Origin: SLST01 sp046538735
GTDB taxonomy: Bacteria > Spirochaetota > Spirochaetia > DSM-27196 > SLST01
Assembly: GCA_046538735.1 (NCBI GenBank)
Contig: JBKHII010000004.1
Location: 1-64,000 of the forward strand
Direction of reading: 5' to 3'
Length of the DNA stretch: 64,000 nucleotides
Each line of letters begins with the position of its first letter. Position 1 is the first letter of the stretch. The notes below the pieces were generated by a model. It worked only from the letters and a program-made list of their open reading frames with translations. It had not been told where the DNA came from and searched no databases. Of this stretch, positions 18,410 through 26,450 are shown in pieces. The translations under genes and the position numbers were made by a program.

Positions 18410-19533
18410 GCCCCGCCTCCGGAGACGTTCTTGCGGTAGCGTTCCACTTCCCAACCCTCGATGAACGCGACGAGATGCGGGTCGAGGTGGCGCGCGCCGC
18501 CGAACGACTCGGCGTACGCGGCGATTCTGACCTCATCCATGAAGAGCGAGAGCGCGGCGTCCGACGCCTCCAGACTCTCGGTCACCGCGAACGCGCCCAA
18601 CCCTTCGACCGCGATGATGCGCGGCTCGCCGGCGTGCTCGCCGCGGTAGGTAACGATACGCGACCGCAGCCCGGCGGCCGAGTTGATCGGGTTGCCGCTC
18701 ACGAAGACCGGGGCGGCGCCGGCGTAGACGATGTGGTCGGGCGTGAACGCTCCGGCGAGCGGCGCGAACGCCGCCTCGGTGGCGAGCCGCCGCATCAGCT
18801 CGGCGTTGGTCCGGAACTCGACCGTGACGGCGTGCTCGAACGCGAGATCGATTGCGGCGTGCCAGCGATCGCGCGCCGCGTCATTTCCGTCTTGCGGAGA
18901 CAGGTCGGGCTCCCTTCGTACGGCGGACCGTATCGCACGCCGCACCTCCTTGTGCAGGCGGTCGATCTCCTCGACCGTGTCGGCCGCGACCACGAGCCCG
19001 TGGTTCTGCAGCATCACGAGCCGTGGGAAACTGCCGCGCCGCTCCTCGTGCCGCAACGCGGCCGCGCGCATCGCCCTCGCGAGGACGTAGCCCGGCTCGA
19101 TCGCGGGAACCCAAAGCAGGGCGTTCCCGAAGAGCTTCCGCGCGGCCCTCTCGCCGTCCTGCGCGCAGCTCAGCCCGTTGATCAGAGCAGGGTGCATGTG
19201 GACGACGAACGCGTAGGGAAACAGCTCGTGCATGAGCGTCTCAACGCTCGGCCGCTTCTGCTCGCCCTTCGCGCGCGCGGCCATCAGATCGGCGAGAGCT
19301 CGCGCTTCGCGCTCGTTCGGATCGTTCGGATAGTCGGCATCCCAGATCGTCTGGAGCGCGGCTCGGTCCATGCGGGCGAAGCCCTCCGGACCGATCGTCG
19401 CGAGTTGCGACCCGGACGCCTTCACGTAGAGCGTTCGTCCGTCCTTGAACGACGTATTGCCGCCGCCCGCGAGCACCCATTCGGGCTCGGCGCCGTATCG
19501 GCGCGACAACTCAACCAGTCTCTCCAGACTCAC
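18406..19533 (-). CDS. Class II aldolase (rhamnulose/fuculose-1-phosphate aldolase-like)
   Basis: A 375-residue class II aldolase/adducin-family protein, zinc-dependent enzymes that cleave sugar 1-phosphates to dihydroxyacetone phosphate and an aldehyde. Seen are the phosphate-binding GGGNTSFKDG near residue 20, the zinc ligands in HMHPALINGL near residue 111 and in LQNHGLV, and a longer C-terminal half than simple fuculose-1-phosphate aldolase, as in the RhaD-like group. I choose the GTG at 19533 because GGGGAGGG precedes it; it overlaps the end of pyrC by 23 bases. It sits immediately upstream of the FGGY kinase with a 4-base overlap, so the pair is a sugar-catabolic unit appended to pyrC. 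Confidence 0.85.
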   Translation of the reverse strand: MSLERLVELSRRYGAEPEWVLAGGGNTSFKDGRTLYVKASGSQLATIGPEGFARMDRAALQTIWDADYPNDPNEREARALADLMAARAKGEQKRPSVETLMHELFPYAFVVHMHPALINGLSCAQDGERAARKLFGNALLWVPAIEPGYVLARAMRAAALRHEERRGSFPRLVMLQNHGLVVAADTVEEIDRLHKEVRRAIRSAVRREPDLSPQDGNDAARDRWHAAIDLAFEHAVTVEFRTNAELMRRLATEAAFAPLAGAFTPDHIVYAGAAPVFVSGNPINSAAGLRSRIVTYRGEHAGEPRIIAVEGLGAFAVTESLEASDAALSLFMDEVRIAAYAESFGGARHLDPHLVAFIEGWEVERYRKNVSGGGA

Positions 19534-20578
19534 ACTGCCCTCCCCGGTACCGGAGATCGTAGCGCAGGCGCTCACCGGCACGGAACGGTACCACGCCGGC
19601 ACACTCGGCGGGAACCGTCCACTCGCGCTCCTCGAGGATGATTCGGTCCGCGTTGATCGGCACACGGTAGAACTCCGCTCCGTAGCGCGAGACGAACGCT
19701 TCCAGGCTCGTGCCCGATCCGGCGTCCGTCTCGCGCAGCGGGAGACCCTCACGATCGAAGAGCTCGGCGAGCAACGGCAGCGCGACCGGCGCGGTGTAGA
19801 TCCCGGCGCATCCGCAGTCCGACTCCTTCGCCCCACGGGGATGCGGCGCGCTGTCCGAGCCGAAGAAGACGCGTCGGTTGCCGCCGAACACGGCATCCCG
19901 GATCGCTGCGCGGTCCGCCGGCCGCTTCGCAATCGGTTTGCAGAAGTAATGCGGACGCAGGTCTCCGCCCACCACGTCGTCCAGGGTGAGATAGAGATGG
20001 TGCACGGTGACGGTCGCGGCAACGGTCTCGGGCAGATTCGCCAGCGCCGAGAGCGTCTCGGCCGAGCTCACGTGCTCGATGACCACGCGAAGCTTCGGAA
20101 AACGCGCCGCGATCCGCTCAACCGTGGGCAGGAAGGCGGTCTCGCGGTCGAGCGAGAACGCGCCGGGGAGCTCCGCGTGGATCTCGAGCACGAGGTCGTT
20201 GGCTTCCATCGCCTCGATGATCGGATAGAGCGCCTCCGCGTTCGCGGCGCCGTCCGACGAGTTCGTGGTGACACCCTGCGGGTAGAGCTTCCCGCCGATC
20301 GCGCCGGCCGCGGCGAGACCGGAGACGGACGCCGGATCGAGATCGGGCACGAGCTTGAAGGTGAGCAGGGGTTCGAGCTGCCGGCCCGGCGGCAGCGACG
20401 CGAGAATCTCGCGTCGATATGCATCCAGTCCTTCGGCGGTCGTGATGGGCGGAATCGTGTTCGGCATCACGAGCACGCGCGCGAACCAGCGGGCGGTCTC
20501 GCGGACGACGGGCGTCAGGAGCGGTGCCTGGCGGAGGTGGACGTGAAAGTCGTCCGGTGCGCGGAGGTCGATCGTCAT
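19511..20578 (-). CDS. pyrC: Dihydroorotase, E. coli PyrC type
   Basis: A 355-residue dihydroorotase, which cyclises carbamoyl-aspartate to dihydroorotate in pyrimidine synthesis. The binuclear metal site is visible: HVH at residues 12-14, the lysine expected to be carbamylated at 97 (GGKLYP), histidines in IEIHAE-like (LEIHAEL) and IEHVSS, and the catalytic Asp in GSDSAPHP. This is the shorter type encoded by E. coli pyrC rather than the long type fused or paired with PyrB. It heads the minus-strand run leading to the aldolase and kinase. A TAGACT -10-like box lies 6 bases before the ATG. Confidence 0.95.
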   Translation of the reverse strand: MTIDLRAPDDFHVHLRQAPLLTPVVRETARWFARVLVMPNTIPPITTAEGLDAYRREILASLPPGRQLEPLLTFKLVPDLDPASVSGLAAAGAIGGKLYPQGVTTNSSDGAANAEALYPIIEAMEANDLVLEIHAELPGAFSLDRETAFLPTVERIAARFPKLRVVIEHVSSAETLSALANLPETVAATVTVHHLYLTLDDVVGGDLRPHYFCKPIAKRPADRAAIRDAVFGGNRRVFFGSDSAPHPRGAKESDCGCAGIYTAPVALPLLAELFDREGLPLRETDAGSGTSLEAFVSRYGAEFYRVPINADRIILEEREWTVPAECAGVVPFRAGERLRYDLRYRGGQCESGETG

Positions 20579-20584
20579 GGCGAC

Positions 20585-20590
20585 AGTCTA
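20585..20590 (-). promoter_or_regulatory. -10 box TAGACT abutting pyrC
   Basis: On the minus strand TAGACT ends 6 bases before the pyrC ATG at 20578. The -35 position is poor, so support comes mainly from the recurring spacing. Confidence 0.35.
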
Positions 20591-20631
20591 CCGGAGCGCC
20601 GGCCGGATGGGGAGTCTCCCTGCTCCTTCGG

Positions 20632-20660
20632 TGGACACCCTCAGGGGCCCACGATATCTT
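20632..20660 (+). promoter_or_regulatory. Promoter of the HD-domain gene at 20668
   Basis: TGGACA (20632-20637), a 17-base spacer and TATCTT (20655-20660) form a good sigma-70 promoter. The -10 ends 7 bases before the ATG, predicting transcription from the start codon itself. Confidence 0.65.
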
Positions 20661-20667
20661 TGGTCAG

Positions 20668-21756
20668 ATGGACAGCCTGACCGACCTGCGCGCGGAGGCT
20701 CCGTGGTACTACTCGTCCTTCTCCGCGCTCGACCGATACTTCAGGCGAACGGAACAGCCTGTTCTTTTTATCACGGTGGAGGGCGACCTCGTGACGCTCG
20801 CCCGGGCGATTCCCGACCTGGACTTTCCCGGAGTGGCGTATGCCGACGCGGCGCTCTGGGAAGACGGAACCCGCGTCTACTTCCGCTGCGTGGACCCCGA
20901 GACGAAGCCGCGGCCGCAGAGCTTCCGGGCGCTCAATCTGCTCTACGACCCGGAGCGCGACCGCTACCTCGACCCGTACGACGACTATCGGTCGCTGCGC
21001 AGCGAGCACCTCGAACCCACCGACGAGCCGTACGACCCGCTCGCGAGGATCATGGACGCGGCGGTCGCGGTCTCGCGCTACCCGCACGCGCTCGCCGAAC
21101 CGCTCGAGCCGGTTGCCGGCTTCCCCGAGCTCCCGCCCGAGACGATCAGGACGCTGCTCGCGCAGGTGCTCACGGGCCCCTTCCCGGCGAACGGGCTTCG
21201 GCTCCTGGACGAGCACGGTTTCGTTGATGCGTACCTGCCCGAGCTGGGCGCGATGAAGGGAACGTCGCACTCGAAGGAGCACCATCCGGAAGGCGACGTG
21301 TGGACGCACTCGCTCGAGACGTTTCGGTACCGACGATCGCTCGACCTCGTCCTCACGCTCGGGCTCCTGCTTCACGATTCGGGAAAGCCCGACTCGGTGC
21401 CGAAGGGGAATCGGCGCTTCGACATGCACGCCGAGATCGGCGCGAAACTCGCGGGAAAACTGCTGCGCAGGCTCGGTTTCTCGGAACGGATCGCGGAAGA
21501 CGTCTTCTGGCTCGTCTCCAAGCACATGTTTCCGGGAGCGCTCCACCGGCTGCCGACCTTCCGGACGGAGCGGCTCATGGCGGACGAACGCTTCCCGATG
21601 CTGCTCGAGCTCTACCGATGCGATCTGGAGTCGACCTACCGTGGTCCGGAGGGCTACTACCGCGCGTGCAAGATCTACCGGGACTTCGTGAAGCACAGCG
21701 CGAACCCCTACCGCACGGCGGCGGGAAAGAAGCTCGTCCGCCTCTACGTGGACTGA
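20668..21756 (+). CDS. CCA-enzyme-like protein with HD domain and degenerate nucleotidyltransferase head
   Basis: A 362-residue protein whose middle aligns by eye with the tRNA nucleotidyltransferase/poly(A) polymerase family: the segment around residues 90-130 (FRALNLLYDPERDRYLDPYDD ... DPLARIMDAAVAVSRYP) has the order of the family's INALAYD and DPLRILRA motifs. An HD phosphohydrolase domain follows (SHSKEHHPEGDVWTHS, then LLLHDSGKP). The expected catalytic GGxVRD and DxD motifs of the nucleotidyltransferase head are not visible in the N-terminal 90 residues, so CCA addition is unlikely and the HD domain is probably the working part, perhaps a 2',3'-cyclic phosphodiesterase or phosphatase. 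Promoter and ATG lie 7 bases apart. Its end overlaps coaX convergently by 13 bases. Confidence 0.75.
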   Translation: MDSLTDLRAEAPWYYSSFSALDRYFRRTEQPVLFITVEGDLVTLARAIPDLDFPGVAYADAALWEDGTRVYFRCVDPETKPRPQSFRALNLLYDPERDRYLDPYDDYRSLRSEHLEPTDEPYDPLARIMDAAVAVSRYPHALAEPLEPVAGFPELPPETIRTLLAQVLTGPFPANGLRLLDEHGFVDAYLPELGAMKGTSHSKEHHPEGDVWTHSLETFRYRRSLDLVLTLGLLLHDSGKPDSVPKGNRRFDMHAEIGAKLAGKLLRRLGFSERIAEDVFWLVSKHMFPGALHRLPTFRTERLMADERFPMLLELYRCDLESTYRGPEGYYRACKIYRDFVKHSANPYRTAAGKKLVRLYVD

Positions 21757-22517
21757 TTCCGCAGACCGATCTCGAGGAGCCCGCGCAGCGTCAGCCACTG
21801 CTCAACGCGCTCCACGCGCCTGCAGCGGTGCGCGACGAGCGCGGCTTCGCCGCCGGTCGCGAGAACGAGCACACCGTTTGAGCCGAGCTCCTCGGCGATA
21901 CCTTCCACCATCCGGTCCACGAGACCGGCAAACCCGTTCACCAGCCCCGATCGCAACGAGGCGGGCGTGTTCGTGCCGATGTAGGTTTCCGGGGCCGAGA
22001 GATCGACCATCGGCAGCGCCGCGGTCCGCGCGACGAGCGCGTTCTCCGCGGTCGAGAGCCCGGGCGCGAGTGCAACGCCGCGAAGCGCCCCGGATACGTC
22101 CACGGCGGTGAACGAGAGCGCGGTGCCGAAGTCCACGACGATCGAGGATCCTTGGGCGATCGTGTAGCCGGCAACGGCGTTCGCCACGAGGTCGCTCCCG
22201 ACCTCTGCGGGGTCGTCCGTCGCGATCGTGATGGGCAGGTCGAGATCGGGCGAGACGATGATCGGCTCGAACCCGAGCAGTCGCGCGACGCCGTCGTGGA
22301 TCGAATGGGTGATCGCGGGAACGACGCTCGAGATGACGGCGGTGCGAATGCGGTTCCGGTCGACTGCGTCGAACGTCATGAGCTCGCGGAGGTGGAGCAG
22401 GACCTCGTCCGGGGTTCGTTGGGTCCGCGTCGAGAGACGCCAGTGGAAGGCGAGCTCGCCGTCGCGAAACAGCCCGATCGCGATGTTGGTGTTCCCGGCG
22501 TCGATCGTGAGAATCAT
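21744..22517 (-). CDS. coaX: Type III pantothenate kinase
   Basis: CoaX, 257 residues, catalyses the first step of coenzyme A synthesis, phosphorylation of pantothenate; type III enzymes need a monovalent cation and are not feedback-inhibited by CoA. The ATPase phosphate-1 motif is DAGNTNIAIGLF at residue 6, the pantothenate segment is EVGSDLVANAVAG, and the VVDFGTALSFTAVD loop follows. The start codon overlaps the thrC stop (ATGA), so it is translationally coupled as the third gene of lysC-thrC-coaX. Its 3' end overlaps the convergent HD gene by 13 bases. Confidence 0.95.
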   Translation of the reverse strand: MILTIDAGNTNIAIGLFRDGELAFHWRLSTRTQRTPDEVLLHLRELMTFDAVDRNRIRTAVISSVVPAITHSIHDGVARLLGFEPIIVSPDLDLPITIATDDPAEVGSDLVANAVAGYTIAQGSSIVVDFGTALSFTAVDVSGALRGVALAPGLSTAENALVARTAALPMVDLSAPETYIGTNTPASLRSGLVNGFAGLVDRMVEGIAEELGSNGVLVLATGGEAALVAHRCRRVERVEQWLTLRGLLEIGLRNQST

Positions 22518-23842
22518 GCCGTGCCCTCCGCCTGGTAGTGCTCGGAGAGGTACGCTCTGAGCGCGTCTATCGTGGGCTCGATCGGCGTCGCTTCCTTCGG
22601 CCGCCTCATCGCCTCCGCGAGCCGGTCGGGGAGCTCGGGCCGCCGGCCGGTGGCACGCTCAACGATCTCGCCGAATTTCGCCGGGTGCGCCGTCGCGAGG
22701 GTGATCACGCTCGCGTCCGCCGCGCCCTCGCCGTCCAGGTAGCGCTCGGCCGCGCAGACGCCTGAGGCGGTGTGGGGATCGAGGAAGACGCCGTGCGAGG
22801 CGTGGTAGCGGCGCATCGTGTCCAGGATCTCGTCGTCCGTGACCGCCTCGCCGCCGACCATCGCGCGCATGTCCTGGTAGTCCGCTCCGAAGATCTGGAG
22901 CATCCGCTCGAAATTGCTCGGATCGCCCACGTCCATCGCGTTCGCGACCGTCTTGAGGCTCGGGCGCGGCCGGAAGATACCGGAGTCGAGATACTCGGGT
23001 ACCACGTCGTTGACGTTGGTCGCCGCGATGAAGCCGGAGGCGGGTAGACCCCACCGCCACGCGAGGACACCTGCGGTCAGGTTCCCGAAGTTGCCGCTCG
23101 GCACGCAGAAGACGACGTCGCTCGCGATCCGCGGACGGATTCGGATGAACGCGTCGATGTAGTAGAAGGCTTGCGGTAGGAGGCGACCGAGATTGATCGA
23201 GTTCGCCGAGGTGAGGTGCGTTCGGTCGGAGAGCTCGCGATCGGTGAACGCCTGCTTCACCATGCGCTGGCAATCGTCGAAGGAACCGTTCACCTCGAGC
23301 GCGGTGACGTTGTCTCCAACGGTGGTGAGCTGCTGCTCCTGGAGCGGGCTGACGCGACCGGACGGGTAGAGGATCACGACGTCGATCCCGGGCCGACGGT
23401 GGAAGGCGCGCGCCACGGCGCTTCCCGTGTCTCCGGACGTCGCGGTCAGGATCACCGCGCGGTGGTCTTCTCCGGCGAGCAGGTACTCCATGGAGGCGGC
23501 GAGGAAGGATGCGCCGAAATCCTTGAACGCGCACGACGGCCCGTGGAAGAGCTCGAGGAGCAGGATCTCGTCGGTGAGGTTCACGAGCCTGGGCTCGAAG
23601 GTGAACGCGCGTCTGCATACTTCACGAGCGGCCTCAGCGTCGAAGGTCTCCGGCAGAAGCTGATGGACGATCTCGGCGGCGATCTCCGCGAACGGCTTGT
23701 CGGGCGGTGTTCGCAGGATCGTTTCCGCAAGGTTCGGTTCGGAGTCGGGATGGTAGAGACCGCCGTCCGGTGCGAGGCCGGAGAAGATCGCCTCCTTGAA
23801 GTCGACGATTCGGTTCGGATCACGAGTGCTGTAGAATCTCAT
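22514..23842 (-). CDS. thrC: Threonine synthase
   Basis: A complete 442-residue threonine synthase of the E. coli/yeast type (long N-terminal domain beginning MRFYSTRDP, PDGGLYHP), converting O-phosphohomoserine to threonine with pyridoxal phosphate. The PLP lysine is Lys107 in CAFKDFGASF; the phosphate-binding TATSGDTGSAVA loop and the VPSGNFGN segment are present. The ATG overlaps the lysC stop (ATGA). Aspartokinase followed by threonine synthase makes sense as parts of the aspartate pathway; homoserine dehydrogenase and homoserine kinase must be encoded elsewhere. Confidence 0.96.
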   Translation of the reverse strand: MRFYSTRDPNRIVDFKEAIFSGLAPDGGLYHPDSEPNLAETILRTPPDKPFAEIAAEIVHQLLPETFDAEAAREVCRRAFTFEPRLVNLTDEILLLELFHGPSCAFKDFGASFLAASMEYLLAGEDHRAVILTATSGDTGSAVARAFHRRPGIDVVILYPSGRVSPLQEQQLTTVGDNVTALEVNGSFDDCQRMVKQAFTDRELSDRTHLTSANSINLGRLLPQAFYYIDAFIRIRPRIASDVVFCVPSGNFGNLTAGVLAWRWGLPASGFIAATNVNDVVPEYLDSGIFRPRPSLKTVANAMDVGDPSNFERMLQIFGADYQDMRAMVGGEAVTDDEILDTMRRYHASHGVFLDPHTASGVCAAERYLDGEGAADASVITLATAHPAKFGEIVERATGRRPELPDRLAEAMRRPKEATPIEPTIDALRAYLSEHYQAEGTA

Positions 23843-25218
23843 TGCCTGCCCCCGAAAAACGCGCCGTGCACCGCGTTGAGCGTGCGCTCCCGCTCGGCAC
23901 GTCCCACGACGAACGAGATGTTCATCTCGGACGACCCCTGCGCGATCGCCAGGATGTTGATGCGGGCGTCTCCGAGCGCCTGGAAGAGGCGCCCGGCGAT
24001 GCCGGGTCGGCCCTTCATATTCTCTCCGATGACCGCGACGATCTCCAGGTCCCGCTCAACCGCAACGCGTTGGATCTTCTTCCGGTCCAACTCGGAGGCG
24101 AGCGCGGTCTCGAGCGTCCTGGCTGCCCGGTTCGCGTCGTGTTCCGGGATCACGAAGCAGATGCTGTGCTCGGAAGAAGCCTGCGAGATCATCACGATGT
24201 TGATCTTCGCCTCGGCGAGGACTCCGAAGATACGCCCGGCGATACCCGGGAGACCAACCATGCCGCCGCCCTCCACGTTGACGAGCGCGACGTTCTCGAT
24301 GGAGGCGATTCCCGTGATCCACTCGGCCTGCGAGCTCGTGTTCGCTGCGATGAGCGTTCCGGGCGCCTCGGGGTTCAACGTATTCTTGATGCGAAGCGGG
24401 ATTCCGCGTTCCACTGCGGGAACCATCGTATAGGGGTGAATCACTTTCGCGCCGAAGTACGAGAGCTCCATCGCCTCCTGGTAGCTGACCTCGGGCAAGA
24501 CGAACGCGTCCGCGACGAAGCGGGGATCGGCGCTGTACACGCCGTCCACGTCGGTCCAGATCTCGATGGTCTCCGCGTCAGTGCCGGCACCCACGATGGA
24601 CGCGGTGTAGTCGCTCCCGTTCCTCCCGAGCGTGGTCATGACTCCGTTCTCGGTCGCGGCGATGAATCCGGTCACGACCGGCAGATCGTCGCCGTCCACC
24701 GACGCGCGGATCAGCTCGTAGCTGCGGGCGAAGTCGACCGAGGCGTTGCCGTGGCTCGCGTCCGTACGGATGATCTCGCGCGCGTCTACGTAGCGGGCCG
24801 GCAGGCCGCGATGCGCCATCGCGGCCGCAATGACGGTGCAGTTGAGCCGCTCCCCGAAACCGACGATCAGGTCGAGCGTGCGTGGCGTGCACTCCCTCAC
24901 AAGGCTCACGCCGTGCAGGAGTTCCTCCAGTTCGTCGCACATACCCTCGATCTGCGCAACGAGCGCGGCGTCTTCACCGCACAGCGCGCCTGCGCTCTCG
25001 AGGTGCTTCGCCCGCACCACGGCGCTGCGCTCGGCGAACGCGTCGTATCCCGCCGCCGCCTCGCGGGCGCCGTCCAGGAGAAAATCCGTCACGCCGCGCA
25101 TCGCGGAGAAGACGGCGCAGACGCGGCCGACCTCGTGCTCCGCTTCAACGATGTCTATGACCCGTGCAATTCGATCGGCATCGGCCACCGAGCTGCCGCC
25201 AAACTTCATTACCTTCAT
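23839..25218 (-). CDS. lysC: Aspartate kinase (monofunctional, LysC type)
   Basis: A 459-residue aspartokinase, the first step to lysine, threonine and methionine. It begins MKVMKFGGSSVADADRI with the KFGGSS signature, has the FGERLN motif and the GRNGSDYTASI stretch of the kinase domain, and two ACT domains in the last 150 residues that would bind regulatory amino acids. No homoserine dehydrogenase domain is fused. I start at the ATG at 25218, with a GGGGA sequence upstream; a TATCAT box lies 12 bases before it. An in-frame ATG at 25209 is an alternative. First gene of lysC-thrC-coaX. Confidence 0.95.
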   Translation of the reverse strand: MKVMKFGGSSVADADRIARVIDIVEAEHEVGRVCAVFSAMRGVTDFLLDGAREAAAGYDAFAERSAVVRAKHLESAGALCGEDAALVAQIEGMCDELEELLHGVSLVRECTPRTLDLIVGFGERLNCTVIAAAMAHRGLPARYVDAREIIRTDASHGNASVDFARSYELIRASVDGDDLPVVTGFIAATENGVMTTLGRNGSDYTASIVGAGTDAETIEIWTDVDGVYSADPRFVADAFVLPEVSYQEAMELSYFGAKVIHPYTMVPAVERGIPLRIKNTLNPEAPGTLIAANTSSQAEWITGIASIENVALVNVEGGGMVGLPGIAGRIFGVLAEAKINIVMISQASSEHSICFVIPEHDANRAARTLETALASELDRKKIQRVAVERDLEIVAVIGENMKGRPGIAGRLFQALGDARINILAIAQGSSEMNISFVVGRAERERTLNAVHGAFFGGRQ

Positions 25219-25304
25219 CGATGGATCCCCATGATAGATTTCCGTGAGAAAACTGCGGCGCCGTGGTGTTCGGCGCCGAGTCAGAGTATGATGAAGGTCG
25301 CCTG

Positions 25305-26441
25305 ATGCGCAACACGGTCCGCCTGCTCTGCACCCTATCACTCGCTCTCGCCTCGCTTGCGCTTGCTCCGCCGGCCGGTGCCGTGCCCGAACCCGTGCTC
25401 GAGGAGGCGCTCAAGCTCTCCCCCGACTACACCACTCCGGTCGCCGGCGAGAACGGCGAGCCGATCGCGCTCTTCGCCGACCTCAACCACGACGGAACGA
25501 CGGACGTGGCGATCTTGACGATCGCGGCGGCCGGCGATCGAGTGCCGTCGGCAGCGCAGCTCTCCGACCCGGGCCGGCTCTACCGCGACAACGCGGACGA
25601 CCCCCTCTTCATCGTGGAGGCGCACTACGCGGGCCATGAGGCGATTATCACGGTCGAGCTCGGTCGGATGCCGGTCTTCACCGGCATGAGCTTTCGAACG
25701 CTGGACTCGCGCGAGCTGCACGAAGATGACGCGGCGACGGACGGCCGGGGCCCGGAGACCGAGACGGCGCTTCCGGTCGCAATCGAAGTCGGCTTCAGGC
25801 ATCGCAGCGGAAGCAAGGTCGAGTTGATCGTCTTCCAGGACGAGGGGAAGGTAACGCGGTTCTCATTCGAACGGAGCCGGAACGAGAACGGGTTTCTCGC
25901 GGACGTGGACGACGACGGCACGATGGAGGCGGTGACCGCCGTTCGCGTGCCGGAAGCCGGTCGAGGATTCGAAACGTTCCTCGAGCTCCACGAGCTCCGC
26001 GACGTAGGCTTCGTGCGGGCGGCCTCGATCGCGGTCGTAAGGCTGACGAGCGACTTCCTGGAATCGACCGCGGGCGAGATGGAATCGGAGGCGTGGGATC
26101 AGGTGCTCGCGCGAATCGGGTTTGGGGACGAGGTGGCCGGAGCCGGCGAGGAATCGTCGATCTGGACCAGAACGTTCCGTCCCGTGCCGGACGAAGACCG
26201 CGCGGACGCCCCGCCGTTCGACTATCCGCGTTCCGAGACCGACGTGATCCGCGTCTCCTTTCCCCGAATCGCGGACAATCCGTTCCCCGCTCCGTACCTG
26301 GGCCGGAGCATCCGACTCGTGTTTCGCGTGGACCGGCGCGACGGCGATACGCGTTTCTACGAGACGACGGTGGGACTCTCCGGCGATCCTTTCCGCGGCA
26401 TCGCGCTCGCTTTCTTGACAGAGCCCGAAACCGGGAAGTAG
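25305..26441 (+). CDS. Exported protein with calcium-binding-like DxNxDG loops, unknown function
   Basis: I do not recognise the family. The 378-residue product starts with a signal peptide (residues about 1-26, cleavage after a PPAGA-like site). Two aspartate-rich loops, ADLNHDGTTDVAIL near residue 55 and ADVDDDGTMEAV near residue 200, look like the FG-GAP/VCBS or dockerin-type calcium loops that recur in the lipoproteins at 55-61 kb. A TATGAT box at 25287-25292 lies 12 bases before the ATG, and GAAGG gives a possible ribosome-binding site 7 bases upstream. It precedes murA, whose promoter lies inside the 3' end of this gene. Confidence 0.72.
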   Translation: MRNTVRLLCTLSLALASLALAPPAGAVPEPVLEEALKLSPDYTTPVAGENGEPIALFADLNHDGTTDVAILTIAAAGDRVPSAAQLSDPGRLYRDNADDPLFIVEAHYAGHEAIITVELGRMPVFTGMSFRTLDSRELHEDDAATDGRGPETETALPVAIEVGFRHRSGSKVELIVFQDEGKVTRFSFERSRNENGFLADVDDDGTMEAVTAVRVPEAGRGFETFLELHELRDVGFVRAASIAVVRLTSDFLESTAGEMESEAWDQVLARIGFGDEVAGAGEESSIWTRTFRPVPDEDRADAPPFDYPRSETDVIRVSFPRIADNPFPAPYLGRSIRLVFRVDRRDGDTRFYETTVGLSGDPFRGIALAFLTEPETGK

Positions 26442-26444
26442 CAT
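26415..26444 (+). promoter_or_regulatory. Promoter of murA inside the preceding gene
   Basis: A perfect TTGACA (26415-26420), an 18-base spacer and TAGCAT (26439-26444) lie across the end of the upstream gene. The -10 ends 6 bases before the murA GTG, again predicting a leaderless message. The GAGG directly touching the GTG is too close to act as a ribosome-binding site. Confidence 0.6.
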
Positions 26445-26450
26445 CCGAGG

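Noticed and set aside
20668..21756. Calling this gene cca (tRNA nucleotidyltransferase)
   Set aside because: The catalytic GGxVRD and DxD motifs are not visible, so the activity is unsupported.
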